64,000 nucleotides of DNA from Tridacna crocea (lineage: Eukaryota; Mollusca; Bivalvia; Cardiida; Cardiidae). Under the pieces are notes generated by a model that did not search any database, had not been told where the DNA came from, and was given only the letters and a program-made list of their open reading frames with translations. How positions within the stretch are numbered: position 1 is the stretch's first letter; each line of letters opens with the position of its first letter. Made by a program: the position numbers and the translations under genes. Positions 20,233 through 30,734 of the stretch are shown here, piece by piece. The stretch lies in the NCBI GenBank assembly GCA_943736015.1, contig OX031070.1, positions 41,874,173 through 41,938,172 of the forward strand, in the 5' to 3' direction.

Positions 20233-20396
20233 CCCTGTACCACACTACCCTGAGGTTTAGCAATCCTTAGAAATAAGCCTCTTGAAAACATTGTGGGACT
20301 TTGAGAAAATGCTGGTGACCAGCAAGAACTGACCAAAAGTTTGAGATTTGTCTAGGAAGGGTAGAAAAGAAGCAATGCTGGTTACCAAAGGTTTAA
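20229..20396 (+). mobile_element. Rearranged HP1 copy
   Basis: Head and first arm as usual, then tail-side sequence in inverted order (GAGATTTGTCTAGGAAGGGTAG) and a solitary loop. Confidence 0.
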
Positions 20397-20611
20397 CCAT
20401 TATACTACACAATCACCAGGTTTAATGACCCTTTTGAAAAAATGTGGGAAAAGGAGAAAATATTGGTAACCAGCATTTTCCACTTTTCCCACAATGTTTT
20501 TTACCTTATCACAGACAAATTCTATCATTGAGGCCAACCTTTGAATTGTTGTCTGCAAATGCATTGATTTTGAACGAGTTTAGATTTTTGCAGTGTGGGG
20601 AAGGTGTTCAA
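20393..20611 (+). mobile_element. HP1 MITE
   Basis: TTAACCATTATACTACACAATC head; tail TGCAGTGTGGGGAAGG decayed. Confidence 0.
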
Positions 20612-21034
20612 CAAATATCCTGCAAGGCAATAAAATGCATAATGATACAATAGCTTGGTGAAAAAAGAAACTTCAAGTCAACCTAAAAGGTCCGTTTTTT
20701 TTTCCTAACAGTCTATTTAATTGTGATTTAATACAAAAAATAATTTCTAGATAACAAGATCCAATAATCTGGCATAAAAAAAATGGGGGGGGGGGGGGGG
20801 GGGGGGGTGTCTGTTTTCACTTGGATGGAGACATTGAGATTGACAGCAACATGAGAATCACTTGTCTGTCAGAATCACACTGCCTTGGCAAAAATGGGTG
20901 TCCTGTTACTTTTACCCATTTCATTTTGAATACATGCTTTAGAGCTCTGCATGGTAGAAAACATTTCCATAGCTTTGAAAGAAATTTCTGGATTCTCTGG
21001 CACATAGTAAGAAAATGTTTTCCACTCATCTAGC
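20612..21034. other. Gap containing a poly-G tract
   Basis: Apart from the G run at 20785-20807, nothing recognised. Confidence 0.
20785..20807 (+). repeat. Poly-G run of 23
   Basis: Uninterrupted G homopolymer; may slip in sequencing. Confidence 0.
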
Positions 21035-21224
21035 AGAGCTCCAGATAAGAGGAAGTGATGGCATTCTAAATCCATTATTTATCTTCCAAACCCTATGTTG
21101 TAGGTACTCATTAGAATCGTCTCGATGAGACGATTCTAATGAATACCCATAACATAGAGTTTAGTAGAGAACAATAAATATTTTCAGTTTTGAAATAAAA
21201 ATCACTCCCTCTATCTGGAGCGCT
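21035..21224. mobile_element. FB2 foldback MITE
   Basis: Ends AGAGCTCCAGATAAGAGG and CTCTATCTGGAGCGCT are inverted, and the centre is a long stem with CATTAGAATCGTCTCGATGA at its tip. Other copies at 35388, 45078 (partial) and 54874. Confidence 0.
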
Positions 21225-21540
21225 GCACTTGGGATTTTCAGTGTATTACAGCTTGATTTCAGTGAGACAAAACCCAGCTAGCAAGGTGATGTATAAAGTC
21301 ATCCAAGTGTAATGGAGCAAAAACAACTTATTTTGTAATAATGTCTCAAAAAATGAAAAGTTAGAACTTTCTTTTGGTTATTTTATCCCAGTGTTAGCTA
21401 CCCTAGGCCATGTTTTAACAATCAGCTTAGTTGAAACCTGCGGGTATCCCTTACATGAACTTTGAACTTTGGCTTTTGTTCGTCAGTACTAGGATACGTG
21501 GAACCTTCCTGTTGAAAGCAGCAAAGTACACCAGTTGAAT
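21225..21540. other. Gap: no recognised feature
   Basis: Unique-looking sequence. Confidence 0.
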
Positions 21541-21771
21541 TTAACCCTTTACCAAACAAGCCCTACTTTTGACAACCCTTAGAAAGAAACTTTTAGAAAA
21601 CATTGTGGGAAAAAGGAGAAAATGCTGGTAACTAGCATTTTCTCCTTTTCCCACAATGTTTCGTACCCTTCAAAAAAACAAATTTCAAATTTTCTGTCAC
21701 TTATATTTTGTTGTCTGCAAATGCTTTCGATTTGGAAAAGCCTAATATATTGTGGTTTGGTAATGAGTAAA
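21541..21771 (+). mobile_element. HP1 MITE, full length
   Basis: TTAACCCTTTACCAAACAAG head; tail to TTTGGTAATGAGTAAA. Confidence 0.
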
Positions 21772-21900
21772 CAAAATTTTGGGCAGAATCAATTTGAAAG
21801 CATTAAATTTTACAGACGACAAATCAAAAGTAGCTCAGATGATTATTTTTGACTTTTTTGGGCAGAAAACATCGTTAGAGGAAGAGAAAATGCTGGTCAC
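21772..21900 (-). mobile_element. HP1 tail-side half
   Basis: CAAAATTTTGGGCAGAATCA to GAGAAAATGCTGGTCAC; no second arm. Confidence 0.
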
Positions 21901-22112
21901 ATTAATTAATGTCCGAACAAATTATGATCAACAGTCAAATTGATATTCTGCACGAATACAGTTTGTTTCTCATATAACAAGCACTTTGAAGTGAGTACTT
22001 TCTAAATCATGCACGGTTATTGTTACCCCTTTGAAAATTCTGTGTCGCTTTACCTCTGTTGTTCGGATGCGGCCCCCCACTTTCTGTAAAATGTAAATGT
22101 GCCATGAATGGT

Positions 22113-22322
22113 TTAACTCGTTACCAAACAACAAATTTTTAGAATTACTGAAAACAAAAGCACAAAATAAAGGTACATTATAATTGTCACTGATGATTTG
22201 AAATTTCTTTTTGGAAGGATAGAAAACAGTGTGGGAGAAGGAGAAAATGCTGGTTACCAGCATTTTCCCACAAATGTCTTCAAAAGGCTTCTTTCTCAGG
22301 GTCATTTAAAGTCGTGATTTAA
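22113..22322 (-). mobile_element. HP1 MITE with short second arm
   Basis: The second arm lacks TCTCCTTT (CCAGCATTTTCCCAC). Confidence 0.
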
Positions 22323-22557
22323 AGGAGACAGTGCAGGAAGAGATTCAAGTTTTTTCATTTAACTGGGCCGAAAAGTCCATCGAAACCGAACTAGTTCATG
22401 TTGGGGTTTAATCATCTTTTTGCGCAGTAATTTACTTTGAATTTATAACCAATATTGGTACTTAGAAAAATCAATAGAATTTAATTTTCTTTGGCCCAAA
22501 TATATTGAAGGTTATCTTTCACTTTCAGTTTATGTTTTGAATATTGTAAGTCAAAAT

Positions 22558-22787
22558 TTAATCCATTACTACACAATCCCTACTTTTGACGCCCCTGAGA
22601 AAGAAGCCTTTAGAAAACATTGTGGGAAAAAGAGAAAATGCTGGTAACCAGCATTTTCTCCTTTTCCCACAATGTTTTCTACCCTTTCCAAATCTATTTT
22701 ATAATTTTTGATTCACATTTATTTTGTCATCTGCAAATGCTTTCAAATTGGACAAGTCCAAAATTTTGTCAAATGGTAAAGAGTTAA
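22558..22787 (+). mobile_element. HP1 MITE, full length
   Basis: TTAATCCATTACTACACAAT to AAATGGTAAAGAGTTAA. Confidence 0.
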
Positions 22788-22811
22788 GTGAGCTTCATAA
22801 AACATAGTAGC

Positions 22812-23015
22812 AAGTGAACCCTTGACTGAGCACTCCCAAGTTTTTTAGCAACCTTGAGGAGATGGCATCTGAAAATGTTGTGGGAAAAGGAGAAAACACT
22901 GATAAAACAGTGTTTTCTTCTTTTCACACAACTTTTTAGAGACACATCCCATCCTTTTGGTCATTTTGATCTGATGTCTGCAAAAGCTTCCAATATGGAT
23001 GGGTCTAAAATTAAG
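22812..23015 (+). mobile_element. HP1 MITE, old, with altered stem tip
   Basis: AAAACACTGATAAAACAGTGTTTT replaces the usual AAAATGCTGG/CCAGCATTTT: both arms changed alike. Confidence 0.
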
Positions 23016-23047
23016 GGCTAGGAATTGTCTTGCCCAAAATACTTAGT

Positions 23048-23277
23048 TTAACCATTTACCAAGTGACAAAAGTTTGAGCCTTGTCCGAATTGAGAGCGTT
23101 TACAGATGACAATTACAATAGGGCTCAATTCATGCAATTTTTCTTTGATACAGTAGAAAACATTGTTGGCAAAGGAGAAAATTCTGGTCACCAGCATTTT
23201 CTCCTTTTCCCAGATTGTTTTCAAAAGACTTCTTTCCCTGAGTTGTTTAAAGTCGGTATTGTGTAGTAAAGGGTTTA
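23048..23277 (-). mobile_element. HP1 MITE
   Basis: TTAACCATTTACCAAGTGAC; right end TTTA. Confidence 0.
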
Positions 23278-23516
23278 CTCTGTAACAAAAAGGACCGAAA
23301 AACACTAGCCTGAAAGAAAAAAAGGCGCCTGATGCAAACTATATGACACACTTATGTACCACTTTAGCATCTGAATTGGCTTATAAGTAGTTGAGGAAGT
23401 AAGCTATTAAGTAACAGCTAATTAATGCAAACATGCTTCTGGTCCCAACTGTACTGAAACAAGACCTAGTGTGGTTAAATGGTACAGTGAGTCGTCAAGG
23501 ACAACTTAACTCCTTG

Positions 23517-23746
23517 TTAACTCTTTGCCAAACGACAAGATTTTAGTCGTGTCCTACTTGGAAACAATTGCAGTCGACAAGATAGTCATAACTCAAAAAT
23601 TGAAATTTGTTTCCAGCATGGTAGAAAACATTGTGGGAAAAGGAGAAAATGCTGGTTACCAGCATTTTCTCCTTTTCCCACAATGTTTTTCGAAAGGCTT
23701 TTATCTCAGGGTTGTAAAAACCAGAGATTGTTTGGTAAAGGGTTAA
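23517..23746 (-). mobile_element. HP1 MITE, full length
   Basis: TTAACTCTTTGCCAAACGAC to GATTGTTTGGTAAAGGGTTAA; perfect hairpin. Confidence 0.
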
Positions 23747-23802
23747 CAAAAGAAGCACTTTAGACCCCTCTGGCTTTTTACCTAGCAACAAGGTTGAACT
23801 CC

Positions 23803-23999
23803 TGTGTTATTACACAATTCCACCTTTTAATGACTCTTAGAAAGAAGCCTTTAGAAATAGCCAGCATTTTCTCCTTTTCCAACATTATTTTCTATCTTAA
23901 TAAAATCAGAGATCACCACATCAACAAGATTTAATTTGTTGTCTGCAGATGCTTTGAATTTGGTGTAGTCCAAAAATTTGTCATTTGGTGAAGAGTTAA
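23803..23999 (+). mobile_element. HP1 MITE lacking the first arm
   Basis: TTTAGAAATAGCCAGCATTT joins the head to the second arm directly. Confidence 0.
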
Positions 24000-24101
24000 G
24001 AAATGTGCAAATCTAAAGTCTGAGCATACGAAAAGGCTAAATGAGACAAGGCAGGCACTAGTTCAAGTCCACAGCTTGGCCTGTTTGTATCTATAGACTG
24101 A

Positions 24102-24331
24102 TTCAGTCTTTACCACACAATCCCAAGTTTTAACAACCCTGGATACAAAGCCTTTTGAAAACCTTGAGGGAAAAGGAGAAAATGCTGGTGACCAGCATTT
24201 TCTCCTTTTCCCACAATGTTTTCTAACCTTCCAAAACCTAATTTCATTTCTTGAGCCATGTTCATTTTGTCGTCTGCAAATGCTTTGAATTTGGACCAGT
24301 CTTAGAGTTTGTCCTTTGGGTAAAGAGTTAA
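24102..24331 (+). mobile_element. HP1 MITE
   Basis: TCTTTACCACACAATCCC head; CCTTTGGGTAAAGAGTTAA tail. Confidence 0.
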
Positions 24332-24364
24332 CCTTCTTGTCACAGATTTGTGCCTTTCGAGCAT

Positions 24365-24522
24365 TGATTGATGTTGGAAAATAGCCAGTGGATTATTAAG
24401 AATATCATTTACATTACTGGTAACAGAAATCCCTGGAAAGTGTATAGACTAAGGTGGGTACAATGGCGGCTGCAATATGACAGAAATAATGTTGAAAACA
24501 ACTTTAAACACCAAATAAAGAA
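24365..24522 (+). mobile_element. SINE 3' part, diverged
   Basis: TTACTGGTAACAGAAATCCC, CAGAAATAATGTTGAAAACA, TTAAACACCAAATAAAG. Confidence 0.
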
Positions 24523-24753
24523 ACAAGTAAACAAACATCCTATAAACCTGGCAAATTCTGCCAACATCCAAATACTGTAACACAGCATTGGTTGCAGTCA
24601 TTTGCATACTTTGAATCATTCATAAAGGGAGGTAAATGTTCGAATGACAAGAAACACCCCGCATGTTATTTCATATTTTGTAAGCTTTTGTCTTGTGCAG
24701 ACATCAAGTCATGCAAACCAGAAACAAAGGAAAAATGCACAAATGAATGTTGG

Positions 24754-24984
24754 TTAACCCTTTCCCAAACAATTCCTGGTTTTTACGGGTCAGCAATAGA
24801 AGCCTTTTGAAAACATAATGTGGGAAAAGGAGAAAATGCTGGTATCCAGCATTTTCTCCTTTTCCCACAATGTTTTCCACCCCATCATATAGAAAATTCA
24901 TCTCTATAGGAACTGTTGATTTGTCATATGCAAAATGCATTCAATTTGGTCAGGTCCAAAATTTGCCATTTGGGAAAGGGTTAA
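24754..24984 (+). mobile_element. HP1 MITE with HP3-like ends
   Basis: CCCTTTCCCAAACAATTCC and CATTTGGGAAAGGG ends, but HP1 hairpin with loop GGTATCC. Confidence 0.
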
Positions 24985-25208
24985 CTCTTTACAAAATAAT
25001 GCCATGTTTTAACAAATATGTTGAAGAAGAGTTTTAAAAACATTGTGGGGAGAAGAGAAAATGCTGGTTATCAGCATTTTCTCCATTTCCCACAGTGTTT
25101 TCTATTCTCTAAACAATAAATTCCATCACTTGAGTAGCATTTAATTTGTTGTCTTCACATGCACTCAACACAGACAAGTCCTGAATGTTTGTTGTTTGGT
25201 AAAGCGTC
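24981..25208 (+). mobile_element. HP1 MITE, old
   Basis: Shares left TTAA; hairpin GAGAAAATGCTGGTTATCAG. Confidence 0.
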
Positions 25209-25438
25209 AGAAATTTGCTGTTTCATAAATCACTACTGAGAGTTTCATTTGCCATTTGCTGTGTAAAACAATGTAATCAGTGTTTGAAGCTTGATTCAAT
25301 TATGAGGACCTGGTCTTTGAAAAATATATATTTTATGATTGATAATTAGAATAATTTTCCAATCCATCATTTTAACTTGATCCAACTGTCCCACGTCACT
25401 GTCCTGAAAATTGACAAAAACAAGTTATGCAAGTTGCG

Positions 25439-25664
25439 TTTAACCCTTTCCCAAGCAACCCTGGTTTTTACTACCCTGCGATACTAGGCTTTTGAAAACA
25501 TTGTGGGAAAAGGAGAAAATGCTGGTATCCAATATTTTCTCCTATTCCCACAATGTTTTCTACTCTTCTGAAAACAAATTTCATTTTATGAGTTCCGTTT
25601 ATTTTGTTGTCTGTAAGTGCTTTCAATTTGGACCTGTCTAAAATTTTGTTTGTTAAAGTGTTCA
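25439..25664 (+). mobile_element. HP1 MITE
   Basis: TTAACCCTTTCCCAAGCAAC; loop side altered to CTGGTATCCAATATT. Confidence 0.
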
Positions 25665-25879
25665 CCCTGTAACTCACAACAAAATTACAGACCTTTGTCC
25701 AAAATCAAACATATATAGATGTCAGTTAAATGTGGTGGAAGTTGTGGGAGTTTTCAAGGGTAGAAAACATTGTTGGGAAAGGAGAAAATGCTGATAGCAT
25801 TTTCTGCTTTTCCCACAATGTTTTCAAAAGCCTTCTTTCTCAAGGTCCATAAAACTCAGGATCATGCTGTAAAGGTTAA
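25664..25879 (-). mobile_element. HP1 MITE, old
   Basis: CCCTGTAACTCACAACAAAA to CTGTAAAGGTTAA; shortened tip AAAATGCTGATAGCATTTT. Confidence 0.
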
Positions 25880-25888
25880 TATATTCTA

Positions 25889-26322
25889 TAGCCCTTTACC
25901 TTTTAACAGTCCAGAGTTTTGAGGTCGAGTCATAGGGTTTTTGAAAACATTGAGGGAAAAGGAGAATGTGCTGGTAACTACTAGTTTCTCCTTTTCCAGC
26001 CATATTTTTTCTACCCTTTTAATGACAAATTTTATAGTTTGCAAAACATTTAGTTTCAGTTTCTTTCAGTTTGGACCAGTTTAACCCATTACCACACAAT
26101 CCCTACTTTTGACGCCCCTGAGAAAGAAGCCTTTTGAAAACACTGTGGGAAAAGGAGAAAATGCTGGTAACCAGCATTTTCTCCTTTTCCCACAGCGTTT
26201 TCTACCCTTCCCAGAACAGATTTCACTTTTTCAGTCACCTTTATTTTGTAGTCTGCAAATGCTTTCAATTTGGACCAGTCTAAATTTTCTCGTGTGGTAA
26301 TAGGTTAAAATTTCTCTATAAA
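25889..26322 (+). mobile_element. HP1 MITE (outer), split by a younger copy
   Basis: Runs from AGCCCTTTACC to TTGGACCAGT, is interrupted at TTAA 26081, and resumes after 26307 as AATTTCTCTATAAAATTTTG. Confidence 0.
26081..26307 (+). mobile_element. HP1 MITE (inner), young
   Basis: TTAA at each end flanks it inside the outer copy, an exact TTAA duplication. Confidence 0.
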
Positions 26323-26687
26323 ATTTTGTTATATCTTGCAAGAATTTTTTGAAATTGTCTATTGCAAATTTGTCTTTGGAGGTCAACTAAATCATTAAGC
26401 TTCCAATATTTAGACTGTCAGCCATTAAGGCAGAGTTGATCATTAAAAATGAAATAAAAAGCTAATTGAAAAAAAAAAAGCAGGCGTTTTTTTCTGGTGT
26501 AAACTTGTACACTCTGACATAGTCTAATGGCCAAATGATCGCTTGATTGTTCCACGTACAAGGTATTTTAATTGAACATGGCCTAAGCCCTGTGCTTGAA
26601 ATCGATACAACAATGTAACAAATTTATGACGTGAAATATAATGTATGAAATGAACTTTGAAAAAAACAGTTATATTGTTTTGAACTA
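26323..26687. other. Gap: no recognised feature
   Basis: AT-rich unique-looking sequence. Confidence 0.
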
Positions 26688-26855
26688 TACTCAAGAACAA
26701 AAGTTTTAGACTTGTCAAAATTGAAATCATTTGCAGATGCCAACATAAACTTGGCTCAAAAATTGAAACTTGATTTTAGAAGAGTAGAAAACATTGTGTG
26801 AAAAGGTGCAAATGCTTTCAGTTTGGACAAATTTCATTGTGTGGGAAAGAGTTCA
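26688..26855. mobile_element. HP1 derivative with two tails
   Basis: Left GAACAAAAGTTTTAGACTTG and right TTTCAGTTTGGACAAATTTC are both tail-type; hairpin lost. Confidence 0.
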
Positions 26856-26946
26856 TCCTGTACGCCAGTTTTGACTAATGTCACAAAATTATGTGACATT
26901 CTGTACAAAACAGGAATATCTAGAAACAGAAATATCAAGGATAAAT

Positions 26947-27175
26947 TTAACCCTTTACTCCATAGATACTCATTTCTACGCATTGCTTGTAGGAGCCTTT
27001 GGAAAACATTGTGGCAAAAGGTGAAATTGCTCGTGATGAGCAATTTCACCTTTTGCCACAATGTTTTCTACATTATCAAAAGGTGTCATAAACACATAAG
27101 AAACGGCTTCATCCTTGCTGTTATTTAGGGTCAATTAGAGATACCATAGAAATGCCTTTTGGGGTAAAGGGTTAA
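26947..27175 (+). mobile_element. HP2 MITE, full length
   Basis: TTAACCCTTTACTCCATAGA to GGGGTAAAGGGTTAA; loop CTCGTGATGAG. Confidence 0.
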
Positions 27176-27465
27176 GAAAACATAAATACCTGCAAAGATA
27201 TGGATAATTTGATGATTATGATGATTGTGTGGTGTTTAACGCTGTTTTCAACATTATTTCTGTTATATCGCCACAGTCAGTGCACATATCCATGCTGTCC
27301 TGGAGTCTCACCAGTACTCCACACAATTTTCTTTTCAAGCCACTGGCTGCTTTCCCACATAGCCATTGTTTGAAACAGTGGTCCACAGTGGGAGAGAAAT
27401 GAATCCTGGTGCAATGACTAACATCAATCCTCAGAAAGAAGTTGGCCAAGCCAGGGATCAAACCC

Positions 27466-27824
27466 ATCCTCGGATACCCCAGGGTCTCCCTATATGCTAC
27501 GCTACATCGACCCTGGGACAATTGACTAATAAAACTTTGAATCAGCCGCCGAAAATCGATACTAAACGTCATACCGTACAGTACACTCGCCCATCACAAA
27601 ATGATGATAGAACCAATGAAAAGCCAGCATTTGGCCAGCGGTAAAGCGAGCCGCCGAAAATCGATACGAAACGTCATAGCGTACAGTACACTCGCCCATC
27701 ACAAAATGATGATGGAACCAATGAAAAGCCAGCATTCGGCCAGCGGTAAAGCGAAGGAAATTCAACTAATTGTCCCAGGGGTCGATGTAGCGTAGCAAAT
27801 AGGGAACCCGGGGTATCCGAGGAT
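27466..27824. mobile_element. Mutator-like MITE (359 bp)
   Basis: Terminal inverted repeats of about 57 bp begin ATCCTCGGATACCCC and end GGGGTATCCGAGGAT. An exact 11-bp target duplication, GGATCAAACCC, flanks it (27455-27465, 27825-27835). The long repeats and 9-11 bp duplication fit the Mutator superfamily. No transposase. Confidence 0.
27545..27754 (+). repeat. Two 105-bp tandem units inside the MITE
   Basis: Units start GCCGCCGAAAATCGATAC at 27545 and 27650 and differ at only a few bases. Confidence 0.
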
Positions 27825-27896
27825 GGATCAAACCCAAAACCCCCCATTTTTCAAGTCCTACACACTGCAGACTGAGCTATCAGGGCTCGGCTACAT

Positions 27897-28090
27897 TTGG
27901 GTGAAGGTTACAAGATCAAGGGGTTAGTGGAAGACTATTGTAAGTGCATATACAATGTATATGCACTTACAATAGTCTTGCACTTGCCCCTGGATATGTC
28001 TCTCCCAAATATCAAGTTGTTTATAAACTTCAAGCATTTTCCTCCTGCAGGTGTGACAGCCTGCAAGCCTGTAAGGTAAGGGGTTAAGAT
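27897..28090. mobile_element. Foldback with a 24-bp perfect stem
   Basis: 27931-27954 pairs exactly with 27956-27979 around one base. Outer parts GATCAAGGGGTTAG and GGTAAGGGGTTAAG suggest TTAACCCCTTACC-type ends. Confidence 0.
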
Positions 28091-28267
28091 TTATTGCCTT
28101 ATTAGACAAGGAGAGAGGTAATAATTACTTGATTATCTACCCAATTACCCCTCCTTGCATGTCTTGTAAAGTTCCAACGTTAATAATTGATGTGACAAAT
28201 TGGTGTATGAGCAATCGCACCCTCATAAAACTCATAAAAGTACATTGTTTTTTTCCTGTGGAAAGCT

Positions 28268-28527
28268 TCGACTCTTCACCAAACGACATAATTTTAGACT
28301 GTGTAATTCTGTCCTCCAAAAAAATGAAAAGTTAGAACTTGGAAGCATTTGCAGACAAGAAAATTAATTTCACTGAAAAATTGAAATTTTTTTTGGAAAG
28401 GGAAGGAAGCATGGTGCGTTAAGGAGAAAATGCTGGTTTCCAGCATTTTCTCCTTTTCCTACAATGTTTTCAAAAGGCTTCTTTCTCAGGGTCGTGAAAA
28501 CCAGGGACTGTTTACCAAGGCTTTTAA
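28268..28527 (-). mobile_element. HP1 MITE with a 30-bp insertion
   Basis: GACTCTTCACCAAACGACAT tail, then TTCTGTCCTCCAAAAAAATG inserted before GGAAGCATTTGCAGAC. Shares right TTAA. Confidence 0.
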
Positions 28528-28752
28528 CTCTTTACCAAACAACATAATGGTAGACTTGTCCAAATCGAAAGCATTTGCCGACGACGAAATAAATGTGACT
28601 CAAAAATTGCGATTTGTTCTGGGAAGGGTTGAAAACATTGTGGGTAAAGGAGAAAATGCTGGTTTCCAGCATTTTCTCCTTTTCCTACAATGTTTTCAAG
28701 AGGCTTCTTTCTCAGGATCGGGAAAACCTGGGATTGTTTGGTGGAAGGTTAT
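28524..28752 (-). mobile_element. HP1 MITE
   Basis: TTAACTCTTTACCAAACAAC; head GATTGTTTGGTGGAAGG. Confidence 0.
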
Positions 28753-28785
28753 GGTATGTTTTCTGAGGGGGCATAACTGTAACTA

Positions 28786-29015
28786 TTAACCCATTACCAC
28801 ACAATCCCTACTTTTGACGCCTCTGAGAAAGAAACCTTTTGAAAATACTGTGGGAAAAGGAGAAAATGCTGGTAACCAGCATTTTCTCCTTTTTCCCACA
28901 GTGTTTTCCACCCTTCCCAGAACAAATTTCAAATTTTCAGCCACCTTTATTTTGTCGTCTGCAAATCCTTGCAATTTGAACCAGTCTAAAATTTTGTCGT
29001 GTGGTAATGAGTTAA
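28786..29015 (+). mobile_element. HP1 MITE, young
   Basis: TTAACCCATTACCACACAAT to GTGTGGTAATGAGTTAA. Confidence 0.
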
Positions 29016-29150
29016 GGGGAAAAAAGATGTTAATTTTAGGATTGTGAGGTTGAACCTCAATTTAGAAAAAAAAAAATTTTTTTTTTCGATAATTACTTCA
29101 CCCACCCAACATGCACAACTTAAGCATAAAACTTGCATTGTCCTAATCCT

Positions 29151-29587
29151 TTAACTCTTTACTGAATGACAAAATTTTTTACTTGTCCTAGCTGAAAGCA
29201 GTTTACCCATAAGCACACAATTCCTACTGATGACCCTGAGAAAGAAGCTTTCAGAAAACATTGTGGCAAAAGGAGAAAATGCTGTTAACCAGCCTTTTCT
29301 CCTTTTCCAACAATGTTTTCTGCCCATCACAAAACAAATTTTAAATTTTCAGTCACTATCATTTTGTCGACTGCATATGCTTTCCATTTGGACAAACCTA
29401 AAATTTTGTCGTTTGGTAATGTGTTAAAGGCAACAAATTTACTGTAGCTGAAGTAATGGTATTGTCTTTGAAAGAGAAGAAAATCTTGTAAGAAAAGGAG
29501 AAAATGCTGGTTACCTGAGTATCTTCTCTTTTTCCCCACAAGGTTTTCAAAAGGATCAATAGATCACAGGAATGTATGGCAATTTAA
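29151..29587 (-). mobile_element. HP1 MITE (outer), split by another copy
   Basis: TTAACTCTTTACTGAATGAC ... AGCTGAAAGCAG | AGGCAACAAATTTACTG ...; the interruption is 29202-29427. Right TTAA shared. Confidence 0.
29202..29427 (+). mobile_element. HP1 MITE (inner)
   Basis: TTTA left and TTAA right; head CCCATAAGCACACAATTCC. Confidence 0.
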
Positions 29588-29812
29588 CCCATTACCAAAC
29601 GACAATATTTTAGACTGGTCCAAATTGAAAGCATTTGCAGACGACAAAATAAAAGTGACGGAAAATTTGAAATTTGTTTAGTGAAGGGTAGAAAACATTG
29701 TGGGAAAAGGAGAAAATGCTGGTTACCAGCATTTTCTCCTTTTCCCACAATGTTTTCTAAAGGCTTCTTTCTCAGGGTCGTCAAAAGTAGGGATTGTGTG
29801 GTAATGGGTTAA
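29584..29812 (-). mobile_element. HP1 MITE, young
   Basis: TTAACCCATTACCAAACGAC to GTGTGGTAATGGGTTAA; perfect hairpin. Confidence 0.
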
Positions 29813-29817
29813 ACAGT

Positions 29818-30034
29818 TTAACCTATTACCACACAATCCTGACTTTGAATGATCTTTATAGAAAGAAGCCTTTTGAAATCATTGATTGATAAGGAGAGAA
29901 TGTTGGTAACCAGCATTTTCTCCTTTTCTCACATTGTTTTCTACCCTATCAAAGAAAAATTTTACAATGTGGGTCACACGGAAATTGTCGTCTGCAAATT
30001 CTTTCAATTTGGACAAGGCTAATAATTATTTTGT
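29818..30034 (+). mobile_element. HP1 MITE, tail terminus lost
   Basis: TTAACCTATTACCACACAAT; cut by the HP3 copy. Confidence 0.
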
Positions 30035-30207
30035 CTTTTGAAAACACTGTGGGAAAAGGAGAAATTACTCGAGCAATTTCTCCTTTTCCCACAGTGTTTT
30101 CTACCCTTTTTGAGAACTTTCTGCCATTTTCTCAAAATCTACAATTGTAGTCTGCAAACTCTGTCAGTTTTGAAGAGTCCAAAATTTGTCGTCTGATAAA
30201 GTGTTAA
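30035..30207 (+). mobile_element. HP3 MITE, head lost
   Basis: CTTTTGAAAACACTGTGGG; shortened tip GAAATTACTCGAGCAATTTC; tail to AAGTGTTAA. Confidence 0.
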
Positions 30208-30277
30208 AAGACCACATCCAGGATTGGAGCCTTAATAGTATGTCTCATTTGAAAATAGTCTTGAAAATTATCTCGAT

Positions 30278-30517
30278 GCCAAATGACAAAAATTTTATAC
30301 TGAATTTGGAAATGACAAATTAAATGTTACTGAAATGATGATTTTTGTTTTGGATGGGGAAGAAAACATTGTGGGAAAAGGAAAAAATGCCAGTAACTTG
30401 CGTTTTCTCCTTTTCCCAGGTTTTCAAAAGCCTTCTCCCACAGGGTCGTTACTGCTCGGGATTGTGTGGTAATGGGTTGAACAAGTCAAAATTACATGTT
30501 GTGTGGTGAAGGGTTAA
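30278..30517 (-). mobile_element. HP1 MITE plus a second head fragment
   Basis: CCAAATGACAAAAATTTTAT to GTGGTAATGGGTTGA (30480), followed by a lone TTGTGTGGTGAAGGGTTAA. Confidence 0.
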
Positions 30518-30734
30518 GCAGAAATGGAAATGATTGGTGGAAGGCCTTCTATGTAGGATGTACTAAAATGGGAAAGATTTTTTTATTGCCTGCGTTGGAA
30601 GCTAATCATCTCGACTCCTGATGAAAATTGGTGAAGAAACCGCAATTTCATTACTATTTTGTGACCCAAGGTGATTGATGAAGAGTTGTTTCTTCCAAGC
30701 CTTATTGACTCCCAACCCTTGTCTTGTAGTTTTC

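Larger units (their letters stand above)
27222..27893 (-). mobile_element. SINE, split by a Mutator-like MITE
   Basis: On the minus strand: GAGCCCTGATAGCTCAGTCT head, B box GGTTTGATCC, body GGCTATGTGGGAAAGCAGCC, tail GAAATAATGTTGAAAACAGC and TTAAACACCAC. The element at 27466-27824 interrupts it at the B box. Confidence 0.

Noticed and set aside
28052-28075. Micro-exon between CTGCAG and GTAAGG
   Set aside because: Only eight codons, inside a foldback with TTAACCCCTTACC-type ends.
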